From NCBI RefSeq assembly GCF_024029435.1, contig NZ_CP097118.1, forward strand, positions 310,001 to 374,000: a stretch of DNA of 64,000 nucleotides, read 5' to 3'. The translations under genes were made by a program, and so were the position numbers. The stretch comes from Fructilactobacillus hinvesii (GTDB taxonomy: Bacteria > Bacillota > Bacilli > Lactobacillales > Lactobacillaceae). Under the pieces are notes generated by a model. It saw only the letters and a list, made by a program, of their open reading frames with translations, did no database searches and was not told where the DNA came from. This document shows, piece after piece, positions 46,660-60,464 of this stretch (positions are counted from its first letter, which is position 1; every line of letters begins with the position of its first letter).

Positions 46660-46825
46660 AATTAAGTTGTCAAATTGATGGACAACCGAGTAGTTCTTTG
46701 AAAACTGAACAAGATTTTGATTACAAAAAGTGTAAGGAATTTTTAAACTAGCGTTTAAAAATTAAACATTTGCGAAGTCAATTCGCTTAATTAACAAATA
46801 AAGTAGAGCTAGTAAAGTTCTCATT

Positions 46826-48408
<1,583 letters not shown>

Positions 48409-48614
48409 ATAATACGGAACCTTACACCGATCAAAGTCTTGTTTAGTTTTGAGAGGATTACTCTCAAACTTGGTTCTTTGAAAACTAGATAATATTATTT
48501 TCTGTAAGAATTATATTGATTGATATAATTTTAACCGAGAAAACCATTGTGTAATTTGAGTTTTTTAATGTGTTTAATCGCTAAACTCAATAATTTATAA
48601 TCCGTAGGATTATA

Positions 48615-51531
<2,917 letters not shown>

Positions 51532-51600
51532 TAAAGAGCAGTGGTAAAATCGGAAGAAAATAATATTAGCTAGTTTTGAGGGAACGAAGTTCACTCAGAG

Positions 51601-51717
51601 TGTGGTGGCGATAGCCTAAAGGATACACCTGTTCCCATGCCGAACACAGTAGTTAAGCTTTAGTACGCCAAAAGTAGTTGGGGGATCGCCCCCTGCGAGG
51701 ATAGGACGTTGCCACGC
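51601..51717 (+). rRNA. 5S ribosomal RNA, second copy
   Basis: About 117 bases, identical to the first copy except T at 51664. Confidence 0.95.
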
Positions 51718-51721
51718 AAAC

Positions 51722-51759
51722 CGAAAGGCACTTTCGAAGCAATTCGAAGGTGCCTTTTT
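51722..51759 (+). terminator. rRNA operon terminator, second copy
   Basis: Same AAAGGCACTTTCGAA / TTCGAAGGTGCCTTT hairpin as in the first operon; the downstream sequence then diverges. No tRNA genes follow. Confidence 0.92.
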
Positions 51760-51955
51760 TGTTGCTTTCATTTTGGCTTGCTAAAAATACTTACTCAAAT
51801 TATCAGTATAATAAAAAGGAGGAAAATTTTTAAGTTGATTCTAATTAATTGTTGTAAATCAAATTTACATTAACTGCCAAACCAGTATAATTATGGAAAA
51901 CATTTGCCCCAATCGTTTAATCCCCAGCTTTTTAAATTATAGAGGAGCCAAGCTG

Positions 51956-53164
51956 ATGATCTTTCACAGACATCCTAATTTATTTAAGTTGGTCGTCGGC
52001 CAAGCCTTATTATTGGAAGCGTTTAGTGTTTATACAACGGTGCTCATGTACTTGTTGGTTCAACAATATCGCGACCACACCTGCCCTAGCTGTTTTTGGG
52101 GTTCTAGCCGCCTTTCCATCGGCATTGATGGTATTCTTAGCCCCGTGGTTAGCGCACTTGCATAATAATAAACAACTGTTAATTAGTTTGCAAATGATTG
52201 CTACACTCATCCTTGTGCTGGGCGGAACTTTATTATTGAGTCGGGCCAAGCTAGTTTTAATCGGTTTGCTTTACTTGGTCCTCAGTAGTGTCAATGTAAT
52301 TTCGGCATCCGTGGAAGTAGGCTTTATTCAGGTGGTTTTTCAAGAAAATGAGGCAGCGATTGAGCAGTCAGTTGACTTTCAGTACTTTGTAAGTACGGGG
52401 CTTACCATTGAAATTAGCGTACTTAGTTCAGCGATTTTGTTACTACCCGGGAGAAGCACGGGACTTCTTATTGTTAGTTGGTTCAGTGCCCCATTGGGAA
52501 TTATTTTTTATTGGTTGATTAGCTATGATGCAACAATGCAACCAACTGATTCTGAAATAAATCAGGGACCCACCACTGAACAATCTTACTTAAGACAGAT
52601 GAGAAGCGCACTGTACCAATTCACTCACACCATGCCCGCCTTTTTAATTATTCTTTTTGAAGCAATTTTAGGGGGCATGACCGGTCTATTACTCGAATTA
52701 CTTCCGTTGACGATGAAAGAAATTGGATTAGCGGTGGCACTCTTTTCAACCGTGGGCGCCATTCAAAGAGTGGGAGATTTAATTGGTGGCGCAGTGGCTC
52801 CCTTGGTAAAATGGCCGGCGCCAACCTTCTTTGTCGTTGACTATATCATCTCAGGGGGATGTTTCATTGATTTTACTTTACCCATTCCCAACGTGGCCCG
52901 GCTTATTTTACTATTGGTAGCTGGAATTGGGATGGGAATGTCTGGCAATGTGTTTGAAAAGTTAATGTATCGTTCTTATAACGTGGGTGACATTTCGGCC
53001 ATGCACGCTTTAGCAACTTCTACCTTTGTCTTCTTTTCCGTAACCAGCTATATAGCAGCGTGGATTAAGGTTTCCACCCTGATTTTATGGTAGGCCGTAA
53101 AAGGGGGATTGACCATCGTCTTTGGGCTCATTATCGTGGGCTTAATCATTAAAGAAAAGCATTA
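51956..53164 (+). pseudogene. MFS transporter gene with frameshift and premature stop
   Basis: ATG 51956 (after AGAGGAGCC) opens a frame encoding the first MFS helix (LFKLVVGQALLLEAFSVYTT). It goes off-frame near 52065-52080. The protein continues in the next frame (ATTPALAVFGVLAAFPSALM) through about ten further helices. TAG at 53091-53093 then interrupts the last helix, whose remaining codons (GLTIVFGLIIVGLIIKEKH) run to TAA 53164. Two independent lesions indicate a dead gene. By topology it is a drug- or macrolide-efflux-like MFS protein. Confidence 0.8.
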
Positions 53165-53199
53165 AAAAAGACCGTAATTCGTATGAATTGCGGTCTTTT
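53164..53199. terminator. Bidirectional terminator before menC
   Basis: AAAAGACCGTAATTC / GAATTGCGGTCTTTT stem with a 4-base loop, between convergent genes. Confidence 0.9.
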
Positions 53200-53202
53200 G
53201 GC

Positions 53203-54321
53203 TTAAACAAAGGGAATGGAGTGACCAGTTTGCAATTGGTTAACGGCATCCCAGTTAATACTAACCCCGATTCCGGCACCAGTTGGTACTGGCAGTAAGC
53301 CGGTATCGACGGTTAACGGTTCATTGATTAATTCTTGTTCAAAGTAGTGATTGCTATCGGCAATGTCAGCCGGAAAAATTGGTTCTGGTAGTTGGGCTGC
53401 AAGTGCTAAGTCAACCGCACGACCGAGACCACTGCCAAGCATCCCTCCAATCCAAGGAAGGTAAGGAGTATTAGTAATGTACTGGATTGCCTGCATCGTT
53501 GGCGTGATCCCACCTAGTTTACTAGGTTTCAAAGTGAACGCTGCCGCGCTTTGCGCCCGGACCGCACTTTGGATGTCTTGCAGTGAGTTTAAACTCTCGT
53601 CCAGACTGATCTTTAGATGGGGGAGTTGGGCCTGCGCGGTGGCTAATTCTGTCCAACTGGGTTTATGAAACGGTTCTTCAATCAAACTTAAACCCGCTAC
53701 ATCTAACTGACGTAGAGTGGAAATGGTTTGATTATTAACTGGCCAGGCCCTATTGGCATCCAACGAGATTAGTTGGTCGGGAAAAGCAATCTTTAACTTT
53801 TGCATGAGGCGGAGTGCCACGTCGAGCTTGTTCGTTTTAATTTTTAACCGCCGGTAACCAGCCGCAAGTTCTTGGTCAGCTAAACGAATCGTACGTTGAT
53901 CCCGGGATTGAATTCCTAAGGCAACGCTGACCGGCACAAAATTAGTGGTTGGACCACCGAGTAATTGGGCAAGGGGCTGATGTTCCAATTTGCCGTAAGC
54001 GTCCCACAAGGCCATTTCAACTCCAGCCCGCGCAAAGGCAGTAAAGCGGGTCAGTTGCCGTTGTAAATCAGCAGGAGTTTGCCAGCTGCGCTTAACGAGG
54101 GCGGGGAGACCTTGCTTTAGTTCCCCTAAGGCATCCTCCTGGTTTTGGGACGCGTAAGCACGGTCAGCCAGGGCCTGGACCTCTCCGTAACCGGTGATTC
54201 CGTTTGTCATCTTCATTTCAATCAGTAACAGGGGACGACTAGTTGTTTCTCCGTGATTAGTCACAAAGGGTTCTTTGAGACGGAGGGTCACGGGAATAAT
54301 GGTAATTTGGTTAATTTTCAT
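53203..54321 (-). CDS. menC: o-Succinylbenzoate synthase MenC
   Basis: 372 residues, of the enolase superfamily, MenC/NAAAR type. It dehydrates SHCHC to o-succinylbenzoate. The N-terminal lid has LKEPFVTNHGET; the acid-base lysine is in RLKIKTNK. Metal ligands are in SLDANRAW, LIEEPF and ISLDESL, and the second lysine is in TLKPSKLGG. It overlaps menH by 11 bases. It is last gene of menF-D-H-C. Related enzymes racemise N-acyl amino acids, but the operon settles the role. Confidence 0.92.
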   Translation of the reverse strand: MKINQITIIPVTLRLKEPFVTNHGETTSRPLLLIEMKMTNGITGYGEVQALADRAYASQNQEDALGELKQGLPALVKRSWQTPADLQRQLTRFTAFARAGVEMALWDAYGKLEHQPLAQLLGGPTTNFVPVSVALGIQSRDQRTIRLADQELAAGYRRLKIKTNKLDVALRLMQKLKIAFPDQLISLDANRAWPVNNQTISTLRQLDVAGLSLIEEPFHKPSWTELATAQAQLPHLKISLDESLNSLQDIQSAVRAQSAAAFTLKPSKLGGITPTMQAIQYITNTPYLPWIGGMLGSGLGRAVDLALAAQLPEPIFPADIADSNHYFEQELINEPLTVDTGLLPVPTGAGIGVSINWDAVNQLQTGHSIPFV

Positions 54322-55129
54322 GGAGCTCCTCCTCAGCTAAGTGATTTAGTGTAGCCAGGTATAACAGGGGGCGTTCAAAATGAACGTTATGCCCCGTTTG
54401 CTGAAAAAGATGGTGGTGCGCCACCGGGATTTGGGGATGCATTTTTGCACCAATCGTTGTAAATTTATGATCTAGTTCACCCGTAATGATAGTAGTTTTG
54501 GGTTGTAATTGCGAAAGATTAGGCCAGTGATTGGGCATCGTTCCGGTGCCAAAATAACGAAGGGAGTTGGCCATGTTCTGCGGTTGATGGGCACAACGCA
54601 TCGCGTGCATGTGTCGCTGTTGGTCTAACGTAACAGTGCGTTGGCTCTGAAATAACGGTAATTGTTCCCAGTGAGTGACAAATGGAGCCAACCCACTTGT
54701 CTCAATTTGGTGGGCCTTGCGTGCATCAGCCCGTTGGCGCGCTTGTCGTGCTGATTGCTGTGCTAACCCCGGGGTTCCACTTTCAAGCACCAGCTGATTA
54801 ATCAAATGGGGAGCTGCTAACGCCAAACAAAGTGCCAATCGTGCTCCCATCGAGTATCCTACCAGGTTGACTGGCTGGAAATGCAAGTGGGTGATTACGC
54901 TTGCTAAGGCTTGCACCTGCTGGTCAGCTGTAAATCCTGCAACGGGAACTACCGGATCGTGGGGAGCAAAGCCATAGAGCGTGATGTACGCCTCAGTTCC
55001 ACGGGGCTGAATTGCTTGAAAATCAGTTTGATTGCCTAAAAACCCGTGGAGAAAAAGCCAGTGGGGCTGACCACTGCCGGTAATATTAACGTGATAGTCG
55101 TAGTCCCTTACACGAATTAATTTTTTCAT
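54311..55129 (-). CDS. menH: MenH, SHCHC synthase
   Basis: A 272-residue alpha/beta hydrolase that removes pyruvate from SEPHCHC to give SHCHC. HWLFLHGFLGNQTDF is the oxyanion loop, LVGYSMGARLALCLAL holds the nucleophile Ser, TGELDHKF the Asp region, and QTGHNVHFERP the catalytic His. ATG 55129 overlaps the menD stop (TAATG). The longer frame lies inside menD and is not used. Confidence 0.92.
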   Translation of the reverse strand: MKKLIRVRDYDYHVNITGSGQPHWLFLHGFLGNQTDFQAIQPRGTEAYITLYGFAPHDPVVPVAGFTADQQVQALASVITHLHFQPVNLVGYSMGARLALCLALAAPHLINQLVLESGTPGLAQQSARQARQRADARKAHQIETSGLAPFVTHWEQLPLFQSQRTVTLDQQRHMHAMRCAHQPQNMANSLRYFGTGTMPNHWPNLSQLQPKTTIITGELDHKFTTIGAKMHPQIPVAHHHLFQQTGHNVHFERPLLYLATLNHLAEEELHEN

Positions 55130-56745
55130 TAACTGAGGCCCTCCGGATATTCTTGGGCTAGTTCGGTACGATTCGTTTGCACCTCGATGATTCGAAGGCC
55201 CGTCCATGGAGTGGTTGTAAGGTGGTTTAATTCTGCAACCGTGGTGATTCGTTGATAGTGAGCTGCAAACAAGGTCGCTACGGCGGCAACGTTTAATTCC
55301 TGGGGTGTTCCAAAAAGGTGTTCAAAATGGGGGGCTTGCGCCTGGGGGAGGAGTGAAAAAATACCACCCCCATCGTTATTAACCACCACAACAGTTAACG
55401 AAACGTGGGTTTGGCGGGCTAACTGCAATCCATTAAGATCGTGAAAGAAGGCCAAATCGCCAATCACCAGCCAGGTGGGCACGTGATTCAATGCCATGCC
55501 GACAGCACTAGAAGTAGTTCCATCAATCCCATTGGCACCCCGATTTCCCGCAACTTGCACCGGATGATGGGGGACAAAGGCCTGATCGAAATTACGGACG
55601 GTTAAAGAATTAGCGAGAAACAGTTGTTGTACCTGAGGAGCTTGGGCCAAAAGTACGGGCAGGGTTTGAGCAGTCAGCGTAGTTGGGACAGGATGCTGCT
55701 GGTTAAAATGGTGTTGCCACCGTTGTTGGTAATTAGGCTGGCCGGAGACATTGGTGGCGGCTAACTGGGTTAAAAAATCCTGGGCAGACAGGTTATAGCT
55801 GACGTGGGCCCAGCGGCTGTGATCCTGACCGAGATAAGCGTCCCCCACTTGCATCACCGGGATGTGATGGTTTTTCAACCAGGGTAGGAGTTTCCCAGAG
55901 ACGGGGGTGCCTCCAAAACGCAGGACGATGTCTGGTTCTAATTCCGGGGGAATGGTCAGTAACTGATGCGGGGTAAAGGTGGAAAGCTCACCACGGACGG
56001 AACTTAAGACGTCGGCTACGATGGGAGCCTGTAATTGGTTAGCCACGGTACGCAGTTGTGGCATTGGATATGCTTGGTTAGTGGGACCTAGAACCAGTAG
56101 GACTTTTCGATGGATCAGCCGGTTGATCAAAGCAGCTAACGACTCAGCAGCAAGGCGACTACTTATACGTCCAAACGTTTGGAGAGCAATTGAGGGCCAG
56201 CTGGTTCCTAAAGTTGGCAACAATGGTTTTCGCAACGGTAAATTAATCTGGACGGGACCACTGGGGGCCAGTTGACTCAAGTGAACCAACTGTTGCACTT
56301 GGTATTCGATGTATTCAGTCACGTCTGGATGAGGCTCCTGCACGTTAATTTCGAGAAACTGCTTGACGTTCGTCGTGTACATTCCACGTTGGGGAATGGT
56401 TTGTGGCGCCCCAATCTCCTGCAGTTCTTGGGGACGATCCGTGGTGATGACCACCAATGGAACGTGGAAGCTGTGGGCCTCGGCAATCGCTGGCGCATAG
56501 TTAGCAGTAGCAGTTCCCGAAGTGGCCACTAGTGCAACGGGTTGCTTAGTTTGCTTGGCAATTCCTAACGCAAAAAAGGCCGCAGACCGCTCGTCAACAG
56601 CAACGGTGAGGTCAACTTTTTGTTCTGCTAGGAGCAGGGCTAGCGGGGTGTTGCGGGATCCCGGTGACAGAACAAAATGGGTCACACCCTGATTTTGACA
56701 GGCCAGAATTAAGTGTTTGAGGTTAGTGGTCATGTTGTTACTCAT
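55129..56745 (-). CDS. menD: MenD, SEPHCHC synthase
   Basis: 538 residues, a thiamine-diphosphate enzyme joining isochorismate and 2-oxoglutarate. HFVLSPGSRNTPLALLLA starts the pyrimidine-binding domain, with VDERSAAFFALGIAKQ and VATSGTATANYAPAIAEA. The diphosphate-binding motif is LVIGDLAFFHDLNGL...VVVNNDGGGIF. ATG 56745 lies within the end of menF (8-base overlap) after GGAGCAAATCG. Confidence 0.94.
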   Translation of the reverse strand: MSNNMTTNLKHLILACQNQGVTHFVLSPGSRNTPLALLLAEQKVDLTVAVDERSAAFFALGIAKQTKQPVALVATSGTATANYAPAIAEAHSFHVPLVVITTDRPQELQEIGAPQTIPQRGMYTTNVKQFLEINVQEPHPDVTEYIEYQVQQLVHLSQLAPSGPVQINLPLRKPLLPTLGTSWPSIALQTFGRISSRLAAESLAALINRLIHRKVLLVLGPTNQAYPMPQLRTVANQLQAPIVADVLSSVRGELSTFTPHQLLTIPPELEPDIVLRFGGTPVSGKLLPWLKNHHIPVMQVGDAYLGQDHSRWAHVSYNLSAQDFLTQLAATNVSGQPNYQQRWQHHFNQQHPVPTTLTAQTLPVLLAQAPQVQQLFLANSLTVRNFDQAFVPHHPVQVAGNRGANGIDGTTSSAVGMALNHVPTWLVIGDLAFFHDLNGLQLARQTHVSLTVVVVNNDGGGIFSLLPQAQAPHFEHLFGTPQELNVAAVATLFAAHYQRITTVAELNHLTTTPWTGLRIIEVQTNRTELAQEYPEGLS

Positions 56746-57898
56746 CGATTTGCTCCTTGATAATCTTGTGCATGGTGGTGGTTTTGAGGTGAATTTCTTG
56801 GGCTTCGGCATTTAAATCTGAAGCAGCTAAGATGCCAGCTCCGGCAAAGAAGGTAACCGTGCTGTTCTGATTCCATAACGAGCGGATGCCGATGATGAAT
56901 TCTCCGCTTCCATCGGGCAGAACGTATCCGACCGGGGCCGCAAAGAGACCGCGGGGACGTTGTTCAAAATTTCTAATCGTTGCTAACGCCCAGTCCAATG
57001 GCACTCCCCCTAATGCCGGGGTGGGATGCAGAGCCTGGACGAGCTGTCCAATGGTGGTTGCCTGGTTCAAGGTTCCGGTAATGGGAGTGTATAAATGTTG
57101 GAGTTGAGGCGTCGTTAGGATGGTAGGAGGTCGGGTAGAATCCAAATTAATTAACGAATTCAAACGTTGCTTAATTTCGGTGACCACCAGTTGGTGCTCG
57201 CGCTGGTTCTTTGAATCCGCTTGTAATTTTTGGGTGAGTTGCTTGTCTTCAGTCGGCGTGGAACCGCGCCGAATTGAACCCGCTACGGCTGCCGTTTCTA
57301 AGTGACTCTGGTTTAATTTCACCAGCCGTTCTGGAGTGGCCGATAAAAAGAGTTCGTTTTGGTGTTTGAGACAAAAGTGGTATGTATGGGGTTGTTGTGC
57401 GAATAAGGTTTTTAGTAATTGACTGACCGATAATGTTCCGTCCAGTTGCCACTGTTCTTGCATTCCCAAGACGACCTTTTGCTTGCTGGGATCGGTTTTT
57501 AGGGTCTCAAGCACGGGTTGCATGCGAGCCTGCCAATCTGTTTCAGTTTGCTGGGCGAGCAGCTGACGGGTTCCACTTTCCTGGTGAGAAACCGCATCTG
57601 GAGCGGGACGAGTGCCCCATTCGGTGCCCGTTTTGAGATCAATGACGTAGGCAGGCGCGAGCATCCAGCCGTTCATTAGTTGACTGTCCGGAGTGGGCTG
57701 TTGGTCAAAGGGAAAGCCACCGAACACCGGGACGGTTTGCTTTTCCTGCCAAGCCTGGAGTGTTGCTGCATTAAAGTGGCTGAGCGTACTAGTTTGTCCC
57801 AGTCCAACTAGTTCTACGTGGTGGTCTGGGTCAGAAAAATAGACTGCATCGTGATAATCATCAAACGCAGTTAAGAATGCGTCAATTTGTGAGTTCAT
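56738..57898 (-). CDS. menF: Isochorismate synthase MenF
   Basis: 386 residues, a chorismate-using enzyme converting chorismate to isochorismate. AAVAGSIRRGSTPTED, TPQLQHLYTPITG, LHPTPALGGVPLDWA and FIIGIRSLW with FAGAGILAASDLNAE are the conserved chorismate-binding blocks. ATG 57898 follows GAAGGAGCCCC; the longer frame has no ribosome binding site. It is first gene of the men operon, divergent from the T-box-controlled met operon. Confidence 0.93.
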   Translation of the reverse strand: MNSQIDAFLTAFDDYHDAVYFSDPDHHVELVGLGQTSTLSHFNAATLQAWQEKQTVPVFGGFPFDQQPTPDSQLMNGWMLAPAYVIDLKTGTEWGTRPAPDAVSHQESGTRQLLAQQTETDWQARMQPVLETLKTDPSKQKVVLGMQEQWQLDGTLSVSQLLKTLFAQQPHTYHFCLKHQNELFLSATPERLVKLNQSHLETAAVAGSIRRGSTPTEDKQLTQKLQADSKNQREHQLVVTEIKQRLNSLINLDSTRPPTILTTPQLQHLYTPITGTLNQATTIGQLVQALHPTPALGGVPLDWALATIRNFEQRPRGLFAAPVGYVLPDGSGEFIIGIRSLWNQNSTVTFFAGAGILAASDLNAEAQEIHLKTTTMHKIIKEQIDE

Positions 57899-58027
57899 CG
57901 GGGCTCCTTCCATTATTAGTCCAGAGAGTGAAACCATAATTTAAGCTTACCAAAAAGTGCTGTGAGAAACAGTAGCCGTGCTCTGGCGGGGGCACCAGAA
58001 ATTTTTAAGAAAAAGTTAATTTAATGG

Positions 58028-58056
58028 TTGACTTTTAGGAAAACGTCACTTAAGAT
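58028..58056 (+). promoter_or_regulatory. Promoter of the methionine operon
   Basis: TTGACT, 17 bases, TAAGAT. Transcription would begin just before the T-box leader. Confidence 0.75.
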
Positions 58057-58062
58057 TAGAGA

Positions 58063-58357
58063 CAATTAAATAAACGAAATTGAGGAACTGAGTATTTGCT
58101 GAAATTTCCCAGAGAGTCCCTGGTTGGTGCGAAGGGATGAAAGGCAGGCAAAGAAGATGGGTTCTGAATCAATCACTAGTGAGCAGCAATTGTTAGCTAG
58201 TGGCGGGGTTGCGACCGATATCTCGGCAAAGTTGTTCTAATTCAGACGCGTCAATTAGAGCAGTTTCTGAGGCAAGGCCGGGATAACTGGCTTTGTAAAT
58301 TAAGGTGGTACCACGAAAGCATTCGTCCTTTGGTTAGGATGAGTGCTTTTTTTGTTT
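58063..58357 (+). promoter_or_regulatory. T-box riboswitch (probably methionine-specific)
   Basis: A leader of about 290 bases with an AG-bulge/apical-loop region (CAGAGAG...GGTTGGTGCGAAGGG). The universal T-box AAGGTGGTACCACG lies at 58302-58315, followed by the terminator hairpin AAAGCA...GTCCTT / AAGGAC-like...TGCTTT and T7 (58316-58357). Uncharged tRNA should stabilise the antiterminator. Met specificity is inferred from the downstream genes; I could not place the specifier codon with certainty. Confidence 0.93.
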
Positions 58358-58399
58358 ATTTAAACTAGATGGAAATTCAAAACTATGAGGTGAGCTAAG

Positions 58400-59248
58400 A
58401 TGAAAAAATCAACAAAATGGATCATTGGAATCGTTGTAATTGTAGTCATTGGGGTGATTGGCTGGTTTAGTTTTGCCCCCCAGTCGTCCACGCAAAATGA
58501 AAAAGTGGTCAAGGTGGGATTGATGAGTGGTTCCAAAGCCGATGATGAAATTTGGAAATCCGTGGCTAAAACTGCTAAAGATAAATACAAGATTAAGTTG
58601 AAATTCGTGCACTTTACCGACTACACGCAACCTAATACGGCGTTAAGTCAACACGAAGTGGACATCAATTCCTTCCAACACTACGCCTTCTTGAATAACT
58701 GGAATACCCAGCACAAATCAAACATCGTTTCAATCGGAAACACGGTAATTACGCCCATTCGTCTTTACTCAACACAGTACAAAAACGTAAATGACATTCC
58801 GGACGGAGCAACGATTGCAATTCCAAACGATGCTACGAACGAAAGTCGGTCCTTATTAGTTCTGAAGGAAGCCGGGTTGATTAAGTTAGGTGGAGACACG
58901 AACAAGTTACTGACGGTTAAAGACATCAAGGATAATCCGAAGAATCTGAACATCAAGGAAGTGGATGCTTCCCAAACGGCTCGGACGTTGAACGATGCGG
59001 CGGCTGCAGTGGTTAACACGAACTACGCCCAAACGGCCCACTTAAGCCCAGACAAGACGATTTTTAAAGAACCATTGAACAAGCAATCCAAACCATGGAT
59101 TAACTTAATCGCCGCTAATAAGGACCAAAAGAACAACAAAGATTACCAAAAGGTCGTAAAAGCCTTTCAATCGAAAGCAACGGAAAAGGTCATTGAAAAG
59201 AACTACAACGGTCTAGAAGTTCCTGCTTGGAATTTAAAATTTAAGTAA
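58400..59248 (+). CDS. metQ: MetQ methionine-binding protein
   Basis: 282 residues, of the NlpA/MetQ family, first gene after the T-box. An N-terminal hydrophobic segment (6-25) is followed by VKVGLMSGSKADDEIWKSVA, VDINSFQHYAFLNNW, PDGATIAIPNDATNESRSLLVL and INLIAANKDQKN. As in its paralogue at 40460 there is no cysteine, so no lipobox; anchoring by the N-terminal helix is likely. GAGGTGAGC precedes the start. Confidence 0.92.
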   Translation: MKKSTKWIIGIVVIVVIGVIGWFSFAPQSSTQNEKVVKVGLMSGSKADDEIWKSVAKTAKDKYKIKLKFVHFTDYTQPNTALSQHEVDINSFQHYAFLNNWNTQHKSNIVSIGNTVITPIRLYSTQYKNVNDIPDGATIAIPNDATNESRSLLVLKEAGLIKLGGDTNKLLTVKDIKDNPKNLNIKEVDASQTARTLNDAAAAVVNTNYAQTAHLSPDKTIFKEPLNKQSKPWINLIAANKDQKNNKDYQKVVKAFQSKATEKVIEKNYNGLEVPAWNLKFK

Positions 59249-59272
59249 ACGACCTGAGAGGGGAGAATGAAA

Positions 59273-60451
59273 ATGCATTTTTCAGAGTCAGAGGCAGTTA
59301 AGCGCCTGCCCCAGCAGTTTTTTGATACGTTAGTACAAAAGGTGAATGCCAAGATTGCCACGGGTGCGGATGTGATTAATCTCGGGCAGGGGAATCCAGA
59401 CCAACCCACTCCCGCAAACATTGTGCAAGCGATGCAGGCAGCGGTCGCTAAACCTGAAAATCACAAGTATTCTCCCTTTGCTGGACTTCCAGCCCTAAAG
59501 CAAGCGGTAGCTGATTATTACCAAACACACTATCAGGTGACGGTTGATCCAGAAACGGAAGTGTCCGTTCTCGGCGGTTCTAAAACAGGGCTGGTGGAAC
59601 TCCCGTTGGCAGTCTTAAATCCGGGGGAGAAACTACTCCTGCCCAACCCTGGCTATCCAGACTATTTATCGGGAACTAGACTGGCGGATGTCGACGTGGA
59701 ACTAGTTCCGTTGCGTGCTAGTAACCATTTTCTGCCGGATTATGATACGATTAGTACAAAAAGTAAGCAACAAGCGCGCCTGTTGTATTTAAATTATCCC
59801 AACAATCCAACGGGAGCGGTGGCCACGGCTGACTTTTTTGCCCAGACGGTGCAATTTGCCCGGGACAATCAAATTGGAATTGTCCACGACTTTGCTTACG
59901 GAGCGTTAGGTGATCACCAGCAACCGCTGAGTTTCTTGCAAACGCCGGGAGCTAAAGAGGTTGGAATTGAATTTTCCACGCTCTCTAAGACTTACAACAT
60001 GGCCGGCTGGCGCATCGGCTTTGCAGTCGGGAATCCCGATTTAGTGGCCGCCATTAATGCCATTCAGGCGCACTTATTCGTGAGCGTTTTCCCAGCAATT
60101 CAAGAGGCAGCAATTGCGGCTTTAACGGGACCCCAGGATTCGGTAGCCGAATTAGCCCACCTATATGAAACCCGGCGGCATGCGTTTGAAACGGCGGCCG
60201 CGGAAATTGGGTGGCATGCTACTCCAGCTGGGGGTTCCTTTTACTCCTGGATGCCCGTTCCAAAGGGATACACCTCGGAATCGTTTACCGATTTACTGCT
60301 CGACAAAGTGGCCGTGGCGGTGGCCCCCGGAAAAGGGTTTGGCTCCGAGGGTGATCAGTACGTTCGGATTGGCTTATTAACTAGCCCGGAACGCTTAGTA
60401 GAAGCCTGCCACCGAATTGGGCAATTACAACTATTTAAACCGCACGCATAA
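59273..60451 (+). CDS. MtnE-like aminotransferase (methionine salvage)
   Basis: A class I PLP aminotransferase of about 392 residues resembling B. subtilis MtnE (YkrV), which transaminates 4-methylthio-2-oxobutyrate to methionine. Shared blocks are LPQQFFDTLVQKVNAKI, VINLGQGNPDQPTP, PGYPDYLSGTRLA and LNYPNNPTGAVAT. HDFAYGALG and STLSKTYNMAGWRIG carry the PLP lysine. ATG 59273 is best spaced from GAGGGGAG; ATG 59267 is too close. It lies inside the T-box met operon, which supports the methionine role, but other mtn genes are not in the window. Confidence 0.85.
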   Translation: MHFSESEAVKRLPQQFFDTLVQKVNAKIATGADVINLGQGNPDQPTPANIVQAMQAAVAKPENHKYSPFAGLPALKQAVADYYQTHYQVTVDPETEVSVLGGSKTGLVELPLAVLNPGEKLLLPNPGYPDYLSGTRLADVDVELVPLRASNHFLPDYDTISTKSKQQARLLYLNYPNNPTGAVATADFFAQTVQFARDNQIGIVHDFAYGALGDHQQPLSFLQTPGAKEVGIEFSTLSKTYNMAGWRIGFAVGNPDLVAAINAIQAHLFVSVFPAIQEAAIAALTGPQDSVAELAHLYETRRHAFETAAAEIGWHATPAGGSFYSWMPVPKGYTSESFTDLLLDKVAVAVAPGKGFGSEGDQYVRIGLLTSPERLVEACHRIGQLQLFKPHA

Positions 60452-60464
60452 GGAGGAATTTCCG

